Assembly: GCA_038503065.1 (NCBI GenBank)
Contig: JBCAMK010000002.1
Span: 682,001 to 746,000 of the forward strand
Direction: 5' to 3'
Length of the DNA: 64,000 nt
DNA from: Paragyromitra xinjiangensis
Lineage: Eukaryota > Ascomycota > Pezizomycetes > Pezizales > Discinaceae
Shown here: positions 37,130-48,344 of the stretch, piece after piece
How the letters are laid out: every line of letters starts with the position of its first letter
How positions within the stretch are numbered: position 1 is the first letter of the stretch
Notes under the pieces: model-generated
What the model was told of the DNA's origin: nothing
Databases searched by the model: none
The model's input: the letters and a program-made list of their open reading frames with translations, nothing else
Made by a program: the position numbers and the translations under genes

Positions 37130-38781
37130 AGAAAAGCTATGCTATGTAGATAAGTTTACATATAATGTTCTGTGGATCGGAGGTTACAACGCCGTCAGGA
37201 TTAGAATCATGAAAACCCGAGCAAGAAGGTCAAACATTTCACGGGGGTCTTTTATAGTCAGGTTTTGGCAAATGAATTCGATGTGCTGGGGCTTTTCATT
37301 CAGCAAACCCAATCATTCCATGACTGTCCAATGAATTCCGGTACTTTTGATAACTAACTCAAACATCGTTCTTGGTGCTGTTGCTCTCTCTGCACCTACG
37401 AATATAAATTAAATTTCCCAGGCTTCTGAGAAATATATCGTGGATTTGCAAAACCGAGGTACCGGTACGGTGGGAAGGGTTGCTGGGAGGCCGATAGGCT
37501 CGAGTCACATTCCATGATGCAATCTCACTGGTACAGTTGCGTCTTCCTGTTTTCGAGGGCTCCTCCTGTAATCGTCAGGTGATATAAAAATTGCTAGTAC
37601 TATCTTCTTCCTTCGCGAGGTGGGGTAAAGAGGCAAAATACATGTAGTTATGATTGTGTGGCTGCTCCGGCCAATGTGTTGCCAAAATTATTCTACTCGA
37701 TCCCTATTGCGGTATCTCAGCCCAAGCTAAATACACTGTGGGCTTTCACGAGAGAGATATTGAAGAGGGGGACATCGGGTTTGTAAAGGATGTAGGCTCT
37801 GTTGACTTCCGCGGGGCGAGTCCAAATGAGAGAACCCATTTAGTTAAATCACTACCTTAACGAGCAGTCGGGGTGGGAGAAATTCCAACAGAAGATTTTA
37901 CTGACCTTACTTTCTCCTCATATCCCTGCCGCCCATCAAAATCTATTTCCCATCTTGCTCGTTCCTCAGCATGCCTCACTTCCTCTACTGCTATGATAGC
38001 CATCGAAACAGTTATTCTAAGAAATCATACTCCCCTGACTCAATGGAGTCTCTAAGCTCAAAGAGCCACGGAATCTCTTCGATCCTCCCTGGGGAACAGC
38101 CCCAGCCATGTGAGCAAAAACCACGTCCAGTTTTCACAACCTCCCGCAAAGGGGCATTCTTTCACCATGGGGAACTGAATCTTTTAGCTGCTAGAAAGAT
38201 CGCCTTGACGTGACTCACTTAACAGCGAGTGCGTAAACTAGCCCTCTAGTTGACTTAGAATAATATTAACACCAGGGCGAGCTACTATATCGGATGCTAG
38301 GTTTCATCAAAAGTGAACAAAAATTGCCTTTTCATTTTAGCCCGACCGACAAAGTAACCTGAGTTTCTATTTCAGCCTGGCATATTATAATTAGCGAGAA
38401 CAAACACCCGCAGTGGCACCACCAACCACCAAGGCCCTATCGGAAATGTCGCCCGTAGCAGATACTCTATATTTGCGGTGAGAATATGAAAGTATGTCCA
38501 TTCCACCACACAGGGATTCCAGCCACAACCCTAATGATGTAGTGATAGTCAGAGCTTCTCCACCACCAGAGCTTCCCAAAAAATCTGCCAGAGAACAAAA
38601 ACGGTGAGATGATAGAACCGAGAATATGTGCTTTCAAGGGTCAGTAACGAGTCTTTCAGCTTGGAGGCTAGACATCAGCTACTGTAGACCGAGTGACATC
38701 TTGTGATTGTGCAATGCAGCGCAATCTCTATTCAATCTTGAATAACTAGCAGCCTCTAATCAAGTAGTGCAAATTCATTCG
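37130..38781. other. RIX1 3' flank and intergenic DNA
   Basis: Short unsupported frames only. No RNA gene recognised. Confidence 0.5.
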
Positions 38782-39206
38782 TATATGTTTTGACCCGTAT
38801 TCAATTTTCGCCCATTTACAAACAGGTCGGCCGCTTTATCCCGCAACATCTCAGATACCCCCCAGCTTTTGATACTTGGACTTTCATTCTCTAATGTACT
38901 ATATTGTACTACACCTTTAGGGGGAATAAGATATCATATATTTGTAGTTAAAAGGAGCTCGTCATCATCAGGTTGTAGTACTAACTTTTACAAACTGCTG
39001 TTATGGTGATCATTATGCTCGCGTCATGGTGGCTACAACCTCACTTAGAGATGGAATTCTTTGAATATGGGCCATCTTTTAGTGTCACTTTGTAGATGGG
39101 TCGGCCAATACTCAAAGTGGTCCTGTTGGTAAATGGGCTGGCCCGTTTACCTACCGGCTGCCCTGTTTGTAAATGAGCTTTAATAGAATACGGGTCAGAA
39201 CATATA
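38782..39206. mobile_element. inverted-repeat element, family with 28199-29058 (copy B)
   Basis: A 425-bp segment. The left end TATATGTTTTGACCCGTATTC (38782) is mirrored at the right end (ending near 39206), and similarity continues inward through CATTTACAAACAGG. The right 150 bases match the right end of copy A (TTTGAATAT, GGCCATCT, TGTAGATGGGT). No open frame of note. A non-autonomous element. Confidence 0.7.
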
Positions 39207-42053
39207 TTTAAAAAATGTCAAAACATATGGGTCTCCGTGTCGTGGCACCCCATTTTTAGCCCATGACCTCGTCAGGCGATCCTTTTCGTAGGTATGACTC
39301 TTTGACAACTTTATCATGATTGGCTACTTCTTTTTTAATTTCTCCAACGAATTTGCGTATTCATCTGATCCTCTAACATGAATTCCTAGCCCTAAGTCTA
39401 TAGTCAAATTCATGATCTCAGTTAGCAGGTGGGGCTGAATTCTCCGTTTAGGCCTGTTTTTCTTGGTGCATAATTATAATAAATTTCCCCACATAGTAAT
39501 GTCAAGCACACACAATAACGATTTTTCTAGTTGAAGAATCCTGCTGTACGCTCAACTTGGGGAAAAACTACTAGAATTTTTCACGTCCGAGAGACAATCC
39601 TGTAATTGCTATCTAAAAAAACTAATACCAAAAGCATTCCCATTCCTGTCATTTAATAGCAAAGAAACAAGGTTATGCCTTGACCCTACAAAGCCAGGAA
39701 ATTTCAACTTTATTGTAAAACGCTGTACTTACGTACATTATGTTACGTACATTTAGTCAAGGTCAACCAAATCTGCAGTGCCAAGCAAAGACGCCAACGA
39801 TAGAGCAAGCATGGTTGAACGGGACATACCGTGCATATACTTCCATCGAATTAGATCATGGATATGGTTTCTTTTTGCTTCTGCGCCCTACGCTTGCAAT
39901 TGGCCTTTAGGTTTCATATGTACTCAGCCTCATAATCTGCTGCACGTTTTTGCCAAGAATACGTCGTACAAGAGTGGAGATAACGAAAATGTGAAGCCCA
40001 AGTATCTTCATTTAGGTACATGTATCTACACCAAAGTTATTACAATTCTTAGCAAATAAAAGCTTGCCGTTATGATAGGGGTAAAGCAACTATTGGAAAT
40101 AATGAAATATAGGTTTTCTCATCAGCCATATTGACTCACTACTTAGATACGCAACCATCAACTTTATTGGGATCTTAAGCATTAGAGAGTTTGACATGGT
40201 GGCACAAACTGTGGTGACACATAAATAAACTGACCACTATTGTGTTACGTATGATTGTGCTAAAGGTTGCACCCACACCCACTTAGATCAACTATGACAT
40301 AGCCAAGAACTCCAAACCACAGTTCCCTTTATGGTGTGAAGCCATTCTCGTCAGTCCGAAATCTCGTGGCGTCCGTGTCAAGATAGGCTAGCTATTCACG
40401 ATTTAGCTTGTTTGTAGTCCCGTGGTCTTTAATTTACACACATCAACTAAGACTACAATCAAGTTCTTCCACGAAACGCTTAGTTAACTTTAGAGTTATT
40501 GTTTACCTAGATAACCTAATCATCGAACATACTAATTGCTGTCTAAGCGTATACGTATCAATATATGAAGTACTCATGATCAGCCCTGTAGGCTTCTTAA
40601 AGCGGTCAGCGTTAGGTACTTGCTCTCCTCACGCCCATTCAATCGATCAACACCTCCCTCCACCTGTCCTCGATATATCTCGCTATGAGGACCGAATACC
40701 TCTAGATGAACTACAAGAACGGTTAATACTACCGCGATATCGATCTCTGCAACGACTGTTTTGCTCATGTTTCGCTAGAGCTAAATGCAGAAGCCCTGCT
40801 TCAGCTCCAACAGCCCACCCGAGTATCTCTAAGCCCCTCCTTGGCATTAGCTATCCTCAAAATTTTGTCGGTATCCCCCTTCCTATCTATTCATAGCATC
40901 ACGGCATACACCCCAATAACATGCAGCCACCATACAAAGCTTGTGATAAACTACCCAAAGAAATATAGGGGAGTTTTCCCTATAGCCAATAGTATCATAT
41001 TATACTTACAGGATTTGTCAAGGGTTTATCAACTCGTGACCCACTACTGAGCCAGTTCTGATTAGCCAGGACAATCGAGAATCAAGTCAAAATAGTGCTT
41101 ATCGTGTACAGTGTAGCTCTCTACACTCTCCGATAAAATTATCTATCTTGTAGCACATGTGGATTAGCCTTCAAATGGTGGTTCTAGAGAAGTCTCCAAC
41201 CATCCCACATGCAACCATCCACCAAACTTCTCGATTTGAACCAATGACAGCTTTCTCGATCCCAGAGGGTCGGAGCGCAGTTGGTTCAGTTTCCCTATAG
41301 CTAGTGACCGAAATGACTGTAACCAGGGTACTCCCTCTTTTGCATCCACAGCAACTAATTGGCTACATACAGTGAAAAGCTGATTTGAGACCCCCTTACA
41401 CTATCCCGGCACTTGACAATTCTAGTAACACACGCTTCCATCCAACCAATGTGCCTAAAATAGTTTGCTAGTGACTCAACAGCTTTGACCGCAGTCATAT
41501 TTACTTTTTGGCGAATATTAGCATGACGTGCAAACTAGGGACATATTAACGTGAATCAAATACAAATCGGGCGAATGAAGCATCTAAACAACAATATAGA
41601 TTGAACTTCTCAGGGCCCGAATCAAAATTAAGATATTGGTTGGTAAGCTCCCTTGGGCTATTGAGAATTTAGGCTTACCAAAAACTGCCATCAAAAGGCT
41701 GTTTCCGCACTGCATGAGTCCCGCCTGGAAGTTCTAATTGCATCCATCTAACAATATCCCAGGCATTCATATCCCATACGTACGATCTGTACAAATTAAA
41801 GTGCTACTTACTCCAAGAATAGATCTTAACATGAACCTACATCTTCCAATGGTCAGCCGTACTAGTCAAGTCACTTATGCCTACTATCAGATATTTTCCT
41901 ATCGTCGAAGTATTTAACATGAGCTTTTCCCCACCACTTCAATTCCGCATCCTCAGCATTCGAACCCTACTTCTTCCTCAAACCCTGACTTCGAGTCAGC
42001 ATCAGGCCTCGATTCCCTCTAAACCACCCAGAAATTATAATCTAGTATCAAAG
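39207..42053. other. intergenic DNA
   Basis: 2.8 kb. The largest frame (40408-40896, 162 residues) has no reliable similarity (see rejected items). The last 200 bases are the leader of the secreted-protein gene; the frame is open from 41877, but the preferred start is 42054. Confidence 0.5.
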
Positions 42054-43265
42054 ATGGCGGAAAATTCTGTCTTCATGAAAACACTCCTTTTCTTCTCTTG
42101 TATGACTCTTGCCTTCGCTGGGCATGCAGCCCCCGACAAGAACTCTCTTCTATTCTACGATCTTATCTCGGGCCCAGAGCTTGCCATTGCCCAAGGCCTG
42201 GGGTATACAACTGTCGTATTGACCGCGACCGAATGGAATGAATTGACAGCGGCCGACGTTTCGACTTATAAGGCAGTAATCCTTGGCGATCCTGACCAAA
42301 ATGACGACTCCCCTCTTGCTGTCCCGGTCCTGAACCGCGATGTTTGGTCCCCTGCAATTCTCGGAAACATCGTGATCATTGGCACCGACCCCGCCAGTCA
42401 TGACGGCCCAGGCACGGGTGCGGATCAATTGATGAAAAGTGCAATCCCTTTTGCTGCGAGCGACCCTAAAACCGGCCTATACGTTGCGCTCTCAGAATAT
42501 TATGGCTACGTGGACGATACCACGGTGCCACTACTAGATCAATTTGGCGAATTCAGAGTCCGCGGTAACCTTGATTGCTACAATAAAGCCCACATAGTCG
42601 TCCTTGGTGAAGCGATAGCCGGCCTAACCGATACATTGCTAAGTAACTGGGGCTGTTCTGTCCATGAATTATTCCTTAAGTTCCCCGAGGGCCCAGGTGA
42701 ATTCGTCCCCCTCGCAATCGCCCAGGACTTCAAGGATACGGCCTTCGGTATCAGAAACTTTTCCGATGGCACCAGTGGCCTCCCATACATCATCTCTCGT
42801 GGTGCACCTCCCGTCAACTGCGGAAACGGAAAGCTCGACTACGGCGAGGAGTGTGACGACGGCAATACCGTGAACGGTGACGGATGCGCATATAACTGTA
42901 TGATCGAAAAGGGCCCTGGCAATCCTGGCGGCACTGGTCCCACCAAAGGCTGTAACCTTTGTGATGCAACAGTTGGCTTCAACAAATGTGACATCACGAC
43001 GGGATGTTCTAACACACCTTACGGAACCATGTGTGCCTGTCGCCCAGGATTCCGGGCTGACGCTGCTGGAGATGACCTCGACAAACATTGGCGTTTAAAA
43101 TGGTCTCTTCCAGGCCACGAACATCGCGTGTACGTTAAGCCAGGAGTAGTTTGCAATACGCTATGCGACCACTGGGAGCTTGGCGCTGCTGGATGCACAG
43201 AAGTTTCGATCGGAAAATGCAAGATAGGGACAGGCCCAGGTTCCAACACGACCACATGTAAATAG
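42054..43265 (+). CDS. secreted cysteine-rich protein with myxococcal-type Cys repeat and EGF-like region
   Basis: Single exon of 403 residues from the ATG at 42054 (context TCAAAG). An ATG seven codons later (42075) gives the same signal peptide, MKTLLFFSCMTLAFAGHAA. Upstream in-frame Mets add only a Ser/Pro/Arg-rich stretch without signal character. Mature residues about 25-255 have few Cys and contain a Rossmann-like alternation, TYKAVILGDPDQ and NIVIIGTDPASHDGPGTGA, of unknown function. Then comes CGNGKLDYGEECDDGN followed by GDGCAYNC, the Cys-rich repeat pattern best known from myxobacterial secreted proteins. It is followed by a region of about 14 Cys residues, including GTMCACRPGFRADAAGDD, a typical fungal EGF-like block. 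The protein is probably extracellular or wall-associated. No transmembrane or GPI tail is seen. Function unknown. Confidence 0.85.
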   Translation: MAENSVFMKTLLFFSCMTLAFAGHAAPDKNSLLFYDLISGPELAIAQGLGYTTVVLTATEWNELTAADVSTYKAVILGDPDQNDDSPLAVPVLNRDVWSPAILGNIVIIGTDPASHDGPGTGADQLMKSAIPFAASDPKTGLYVALSEYYGYVDDTTVPLLDQFGEFRVRGNLDCYNKAHIVVLGEAIAGLTDTLLSNWGCSVHELFLKFPEGPGEFVPLAIAQDFKDTAFGIRNFSDGTSGLPYIISRGAPPVNCGNGKLDYGEECDDGNTVNGDGCAYNCMIEKGPGNPGGTGPTKGCNLCDATVGFNKCDITTGCSNTPYGTMCACRPGFRADAAGDDLDKHWRLKWSLPGHEHRVYVKPGVVCNTLCDHWELGAAGCTEVSIGKCKIGTGPGSNTTTCK

Positions 43266-45481
43266 ATGGTGATCAGGAGCGATGGTGAAGGGTTTAGGGA
43301 GAGAAAAGATTCGCACATCTTTCCATCCATCATTTCATTTTAAGTCGGGAGCATGTAGTCGTTTATGTTTGCGTGATCTCTCGATCTCCCCTATGTGATG
43401 ACTAGATATGTTGAACACGTCTTGTTTACTTATTTCCACTCTCTTTGTTTCCTTGGATCTTTCTAATTTCTTTAGTCTTTCTTTTTTCAATTGGAAACCT
43501 GAAACCGAAATAGATGCCATGCTTACGGTATAAGTTATGCGATTAATTAACTACGATGAAATTAAATAAAAATCATGACTTAAGCCAATACCTCCAAACC
43601 AAGCTTAAGACCAATTTAATACACGTACAGTACTCTAGTGACCCAATGCGAAGATCAATCGAGCCTGGGATGATGCCACCCCCGAACGCCTTTTATTTCC
43701 CGTTTTTCTTACCTAGCAAGAATGGGGGGCTGGGTAGAGCATTACTCGGGACTAAAAGCATCACCAAAGCACATATTTCACCAACAATCCCTTCATTATA
43801 ATCAAAAGAAAAAATTGATCGTGCGGAGCACTGACCACTAGCTTAATCCCACAGGTTAAATAAATTAGCATAAACAAATCGATTTTGCCTGCATAAGTCC
43901 ACTAATAGTGCACGTGATTGCGACAAAGCAAGAAAAAAATTGAAACTAACCCCTGGATAGGCTTTATCTTATGCCTATCGATTCCCATAGGTCTCGTACA
44001 CAAACCAAGAATTAACAAAGGCACTACATAAACACAATCCCGAAAAAAATTCAGTTGACAGGGGAGGATAAGCTCCTACAGATAACGAACGTAGCAACGC
44101 CCTCCGGGATATCGATCCGGATACTAAAAGGATATCGACATACGGCTGACGTAGAACTTTACTAATCTGTAAGGGTACATGAGATTTGAAGGGAGAAAAG
44201 CAAGAACCTGTGCGCGTCCAGCCCAACCTGGCCCACATTTTTTTGCCAATATCATCACACCCAATAAAAAGATTCAAATTTCCTACCAAACGCGAATAAC
44301 TCAAGTATATCTAACCACCTCACTCCTCAGAGGCCTTTACTTTTCGTCCTCAAACTCGGTACCTGTCCTATCCTCTCCCTTGTGAACCCCCATAGAGGAA
44401 CCTCTAACCTCTAGACGTTCTCCGGGGACTATCTAGTAACCCTTCACAGCTTTGGGCAAAGATTTTGTGAGTTGAAGGTCTTTTGGGAGAAGAGTATCTC
44501 TTTTCGCAAGTTTCATGGCACGGCCAACAGCTTTCAGAGGTTAATATTATTAGCCTCACTGACATAAAGTAGTAAAACCGTCAAGAATTGGATTCACAGT
44601 GAGCTCACAGGTAAATTCATCCGTCACAAAGCTCTCCGTTGCTACTCGGAGTGCTTAGATAGCTTCAGAGCCCCAGAAAAGCCCTTCCTGAACATCGGGA
44701 GTCTTTATCGTGAGCTCTTCAACGAGCTGACCGAAAAGATCAGAATCGATAGCAAATTCTTTATGCTTGCCTATTCGTAAATTGTTAACACCGTCCAACC
44801 GTCAACTTTTTCTTGCCCGCATGCCCAGGAGGCTCCCCTAAACTAAAATGTTGTTGAATAGGCTGGATGGAGGGGATTCATTAGATACCAGTCTTCTTCA
44901 CACGGTTTTGATTATCTATTTCTCCTCGATGGAGCTCTCTATCAGCCCCTTTTTCACAGGACTCTGCGGATCTTTCCTTAGACCTCCCCGTGATATCCGC
45001 GCTGAGAATGGTGGCTTTAAGTTAATGAGACTCAGGAAGTTATACAGGTCAGGGTGCAAGAACCGATAGCGCCGACCTCGGGCAATCGCAAGCGAAAAGC
45101 TCGACCTTATATATCCCTACGGCACACCCAGTAGGGAATGGAAGGCTCCATCTAAATAAATCGAATAACGATATTTTTTAGAGCCCTTGTTGTCATACCA
45201 ATATTCCTCATTCTTTGCTTGACGCACACCAAGAACCTCCAGTTTGTTCAGCTAATCAAATACACAAGTAGTTAAACACATGCGCAGGCAATCAAACCAA
45301 TACTCACCCCAAACTGTAACAGGATCTGACTCGACCATTCAATAATGCGGAAGGGTGAAATAATACCGATTATCATGTACAGGTTCGATCTAAAACCCTT
45401 CAAATTCAATGGGTTTGCCTGTTCCCCCAACCAAACATCCAATATAGTTAATATCTATTATGCCAAAATATATATATAAAT
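43266..45481. other. intergenic DNA
   Basis: 2.2 kb of A/T-rich DNA with short motif-free frames (43556-43801 and 43975-44304 among them). Nothing else recognised. Confidence 0.5.
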
Positions 45482-45580
45482 AAAACTTTACTCTAGCTAT
45501 GCGACATTCTTACATGTGACATTCTTGCACCCTAGAAACAATGAAAATATTAGTTAACAAAAAAAACTTTACTCTAGCTA
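45482..45580. repeat. 18-bp direct repeats bracketing 63 bp
   Basis: AAAACTTTACTCTAGCTA occurs at 45482-45499 and 45563-45580. The intervening segment itself repeats GACATTCTT. This is either a partial tandem duplication of 81 bp or a short insertion with a long target duplication. Confidence 0.7.
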
Positions 45581-45734
45581 CATTGCAAAAAAAAAGCCTG
45601 TGCTAAATGCACCTATAGCTGCCATTCCAACAAATATCTGCAAAGCATCTAAAACAGCGATAACATCGAGGGCAAATATTCTTATGTGGGCGGTAGTCTC
45701 AATTCCAAACCTTTTTGAAAAATCGCTATTTATT

Positions 45735-45816
45735 TTGGGTGGTTGACACCGCCACAGCCTAAGGGCTGGATGCGTGAATGAAATATCTATCTATCTATCT
45801 ATCTTGGGTGGTTGAC
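45735..45816 (+). mobile_element. short retroposon-like insertion with 13-bp target duplication and (ATCT)n tail
   Basis: TTGGGTGGTTGAC flanks a 56-bp insert on both sides (45735-45747 and 45804-45816). The insert begins ACCGCCACAGCC, contains a hairpin (AGCC, TAA, GGGCT), then GGATGCGTG, and ends in an (ATCT)n run. A direct repeat of this length plus a simple-repeat 3' tail is the signature of target-primed reverse transcription (LINE or SINE). A second copy of the core lies at 52278-52304. Confidence 0.7.
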
Positions 45817-46029
45817 GTGAGTGTAGGGAGAATCCATCCAGATTTTAAACACCAAATATTGAAAAAATCTGGGCGACTGGTCGACTGCAACGTGGGCACG
45901 AGACTATGTGGGCGGATGAGTTAAAGTCAAAGCGTATAATCACGTAATACGACGAGTACCAATATCACCAATAAAAACAAAAACCGGGTTTTACTCCCCC
46001 CCGCTCTCTAAAGCCTTCGCAAACATATC

Positions 46030-47864
46030 TCAGTTAGCCCTAACACCAATCCAGCTTTCGGCTAGCCAAGCTGCAAGTTCTAGCTCGTCGCAAAAAACCA
46101 TATGCCCTGCATCATTAATCGTGACAAACCAAAGGCCCCCTAATCTCTTGAACTCATCCCCTTTCTCCGGGCGCCACTTCCCCGAACTAGAAATGACCAT
46201 TCTTTCAGTTTTATGGTTCGTAGTTTGACCTTCCCGCTCCACTCAAAAGAGTCAAGCCATCTTGTTTAACCCACTGCATCCCTAGGCCGCCTTATCCCAG
46301 AACATAAGTTAGATACAACAAATAATTGAGAAAGCAGTAGAACAGCATACACAATAACATCTAGATTTCTGTTATACATCAAAACCCCGACACCTCTTTC
46401 GATAATCTGTTTCGGATAATCCGTCGCCCCATCACCCGAATCTTCAAATGCTTGGCTAACATCTGAATCCACAGATGAGAAGTTTTTGAATTTGGGTATG
46501 TGGAGAGCATGTTTCAGGCGTAGAGAATTAAGATATTTCTCTACAAGAGCCAATTCGTGATAACATATAGGTAGACTACTACAACTAGACGTTACTATGG
46601 CAGTATGTTTTGCCCCGGTGAGTTTGATAGAATAAGCCTTGAAGGTAAAGACAGGAAACTAACGGTTAGACGGGTTCAGTCCACCTTCATTGATCCATTT
46701 ACCATAACCCATCTCTCTGTAGAAGTATCCCAGTCCCACTATATCAAGTTTTCCTTAGTGTAAAATAGCATATAAGATGAAAGTAACAAACCTTTGCAAA
46801 CAATCCTTACAGTTTCTCCTTCCGTGTCTCTTGCAGCTTCGCACAGACCGCTCAATTCCTCACACGTATTTCTCGCGACGGGCATGGCGTCACATTCTCC
46901 CTTTTCCAGCCTAGATCAATATCTGCTGTATACAACATATCATAGACACCGATGATGCTTATATATGGGCCTACGAGACCATTCCCGATCATAACAGAGG
47001 TCACATTCAGCTTCTCTTCTTGAGGTAAATTTTCCTAGGTACGGAGAACTTGTGCTGTGTAGTATGGAACATAATGGCCGCCATAGGATTCGCCAGATAT
47101 GTGAAGGTCATTTTTGGCGTGGGACGGAAATGCCGAGCGAAGGAACTTCAAGAAAGAATGGAAAACCTTGGCCGCAGCTGACAAGGCTGCGATTCTGTTG
47201 TCCGGATTATAATTGAATGATAGCCCCACTGGTGTCGGTTGGTTAAAGGAATGTTACTACTAACAGGAGCGAACCCTGAACAGGAGTAAAACACCAGAAC
47301 TTAACTCTGAAAACACAATGCTAGCATATCTATTCCAAGACCACGGATTAAACACGGTGCTACTTCCACATTCATTGATCAAGCAAGGCCCAAACTCCTG
47401 GAACACTAACATTGAAGAACCTCCAGGCCCTATGATATCACGAGTTTGATCCGCCTTAGCCCATATGCTCCGACAGCCACATGATGGATCAGAAGATACC
47501 CATTCATCCATATAATCGATAGATCGTTCTCAGGATCATTCCGACTTTTAGAGAACCCTTTATGTAAAATAGTTAGTCAGCATCCTGACAGCCCAGAGAC
47601 ATCAAATAGTCAATCTCACAGAAGAAAAGACTCTTTTCTGAGCTGGCATCCAGCCATCCTGTGTATTGTCTTGAGCCAGCATCGCACCAATGTGTCATCG
47701 CCATTTATTTGCTCCTTGACGCGAAGCGAATAGTTCTCTAAGGCATCGTGGGTAAAATACCCATGACCGTCTTCAAGAAGGGGAGCCAGTACCTGTTGCT
47801 TGTGATTTTCTGAGCCAAAAACCATTAGCAACAACGGGGCTGGGAGTAGGGGTTTCAGAAACAT
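46030..47864 (-). pseudogene. decayed serine carboxypeptidase (peptidase family S10)
   Basis: Remnants follow the S10 order from right to left. There is a signal-peptide-like start (MFLKPLLPAPLLLMVFG, 47864), then YSLRVKEQINGDD, then after a frame change DAGSRQYTGWLDASSEK and SLFF. An intron with GTGAGA and CTGACTAAC follows, then SKSRNDPEND and IIWMNG, GPGGSSMLVFQEFGPCLIN, PTPVGLSFNYN, the nucleophile block HISGESYGGHYVPYY, NVTSVMIGNGLV, ARNTCEELSGLCEAA, KYLNSLRLKHALHIP, GVLMYNRNLDVI (Asp) and TINDAGHMVF (His). Lesions: an extra base near 47687, a frame break at the exon start near 47429, and an in-frame TAG at 47035-47037 in place of a residue before ENLPQEEK. The intact gene would be a secreted or vacuolar acid carboxypeptidase. 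Undetected splice variants could rescue some breaks but not the TAG in the middle of a conserved exon. Confidence 0.75.
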
Positions 47865-48344
47865 CTTATGACTCAAGAGATTAAGAGATAGTAGTTTCTA
47901 AAGAACAACTCGATACAAAGATGGACACGCCACAAGCCCAAGCCCTGTGCCTTTGATTAATCAAAGATCTGCACCTAGGCTCACCAGTGCATAGCCGCGA
48001 AAGGAAGGAGCATCGGCAAACCCAGTAGAAAGCTGAACAAACAAGACCCCAGTTCTTAACTTGATTGGGTGAAGCCCAATTGGTAATTTTCCGACCAACA
48101 ATTCTGTCACACAAATGTAACACCACATATATATCATTGACCTAGTCTCACAACAAATTACATACCAAAGAACAAGCGAACGAAATAAAGCTATACATGA
48201 AAACCAATAGACCAGCTATCAAACGTAGCCCGCAAAGATACATGCTGGGCCGCAACCACCAGTAATGCTGCTTGGCATAAAGTAAACCTCAAACGCAAAA
48301 AAATACGTCTTCCAAAAAAATAAGTCCCAGCCACAGGAACAACA
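47865..48344. other. intergenic DNA between two leftward genes
   Basis: 480 bases: 5' flank of the carboxypeptidase relic and 3' flank of the splicing-factor gene. Nothing else seen. Confidence 0.5.

Noticed and set aside
40408..40896. 162-residue frame with VIVYLDNLI, recalling the reverse-transcriptase YLDD box
   Set aside because: The catalytic YxDD is not intact, the flanking residues do not follow any reverse-transcriptase block, and no integrase, protease or LTR is nearby.
41164..41349. GGTTCAAATC-like T-arm of a tRNA on the minus strand
   Set aside because: No matching acceptor, D-arm or anticodon stem in the surrounding 80 bases. Similar checks near 7790 and 32750 also failed.
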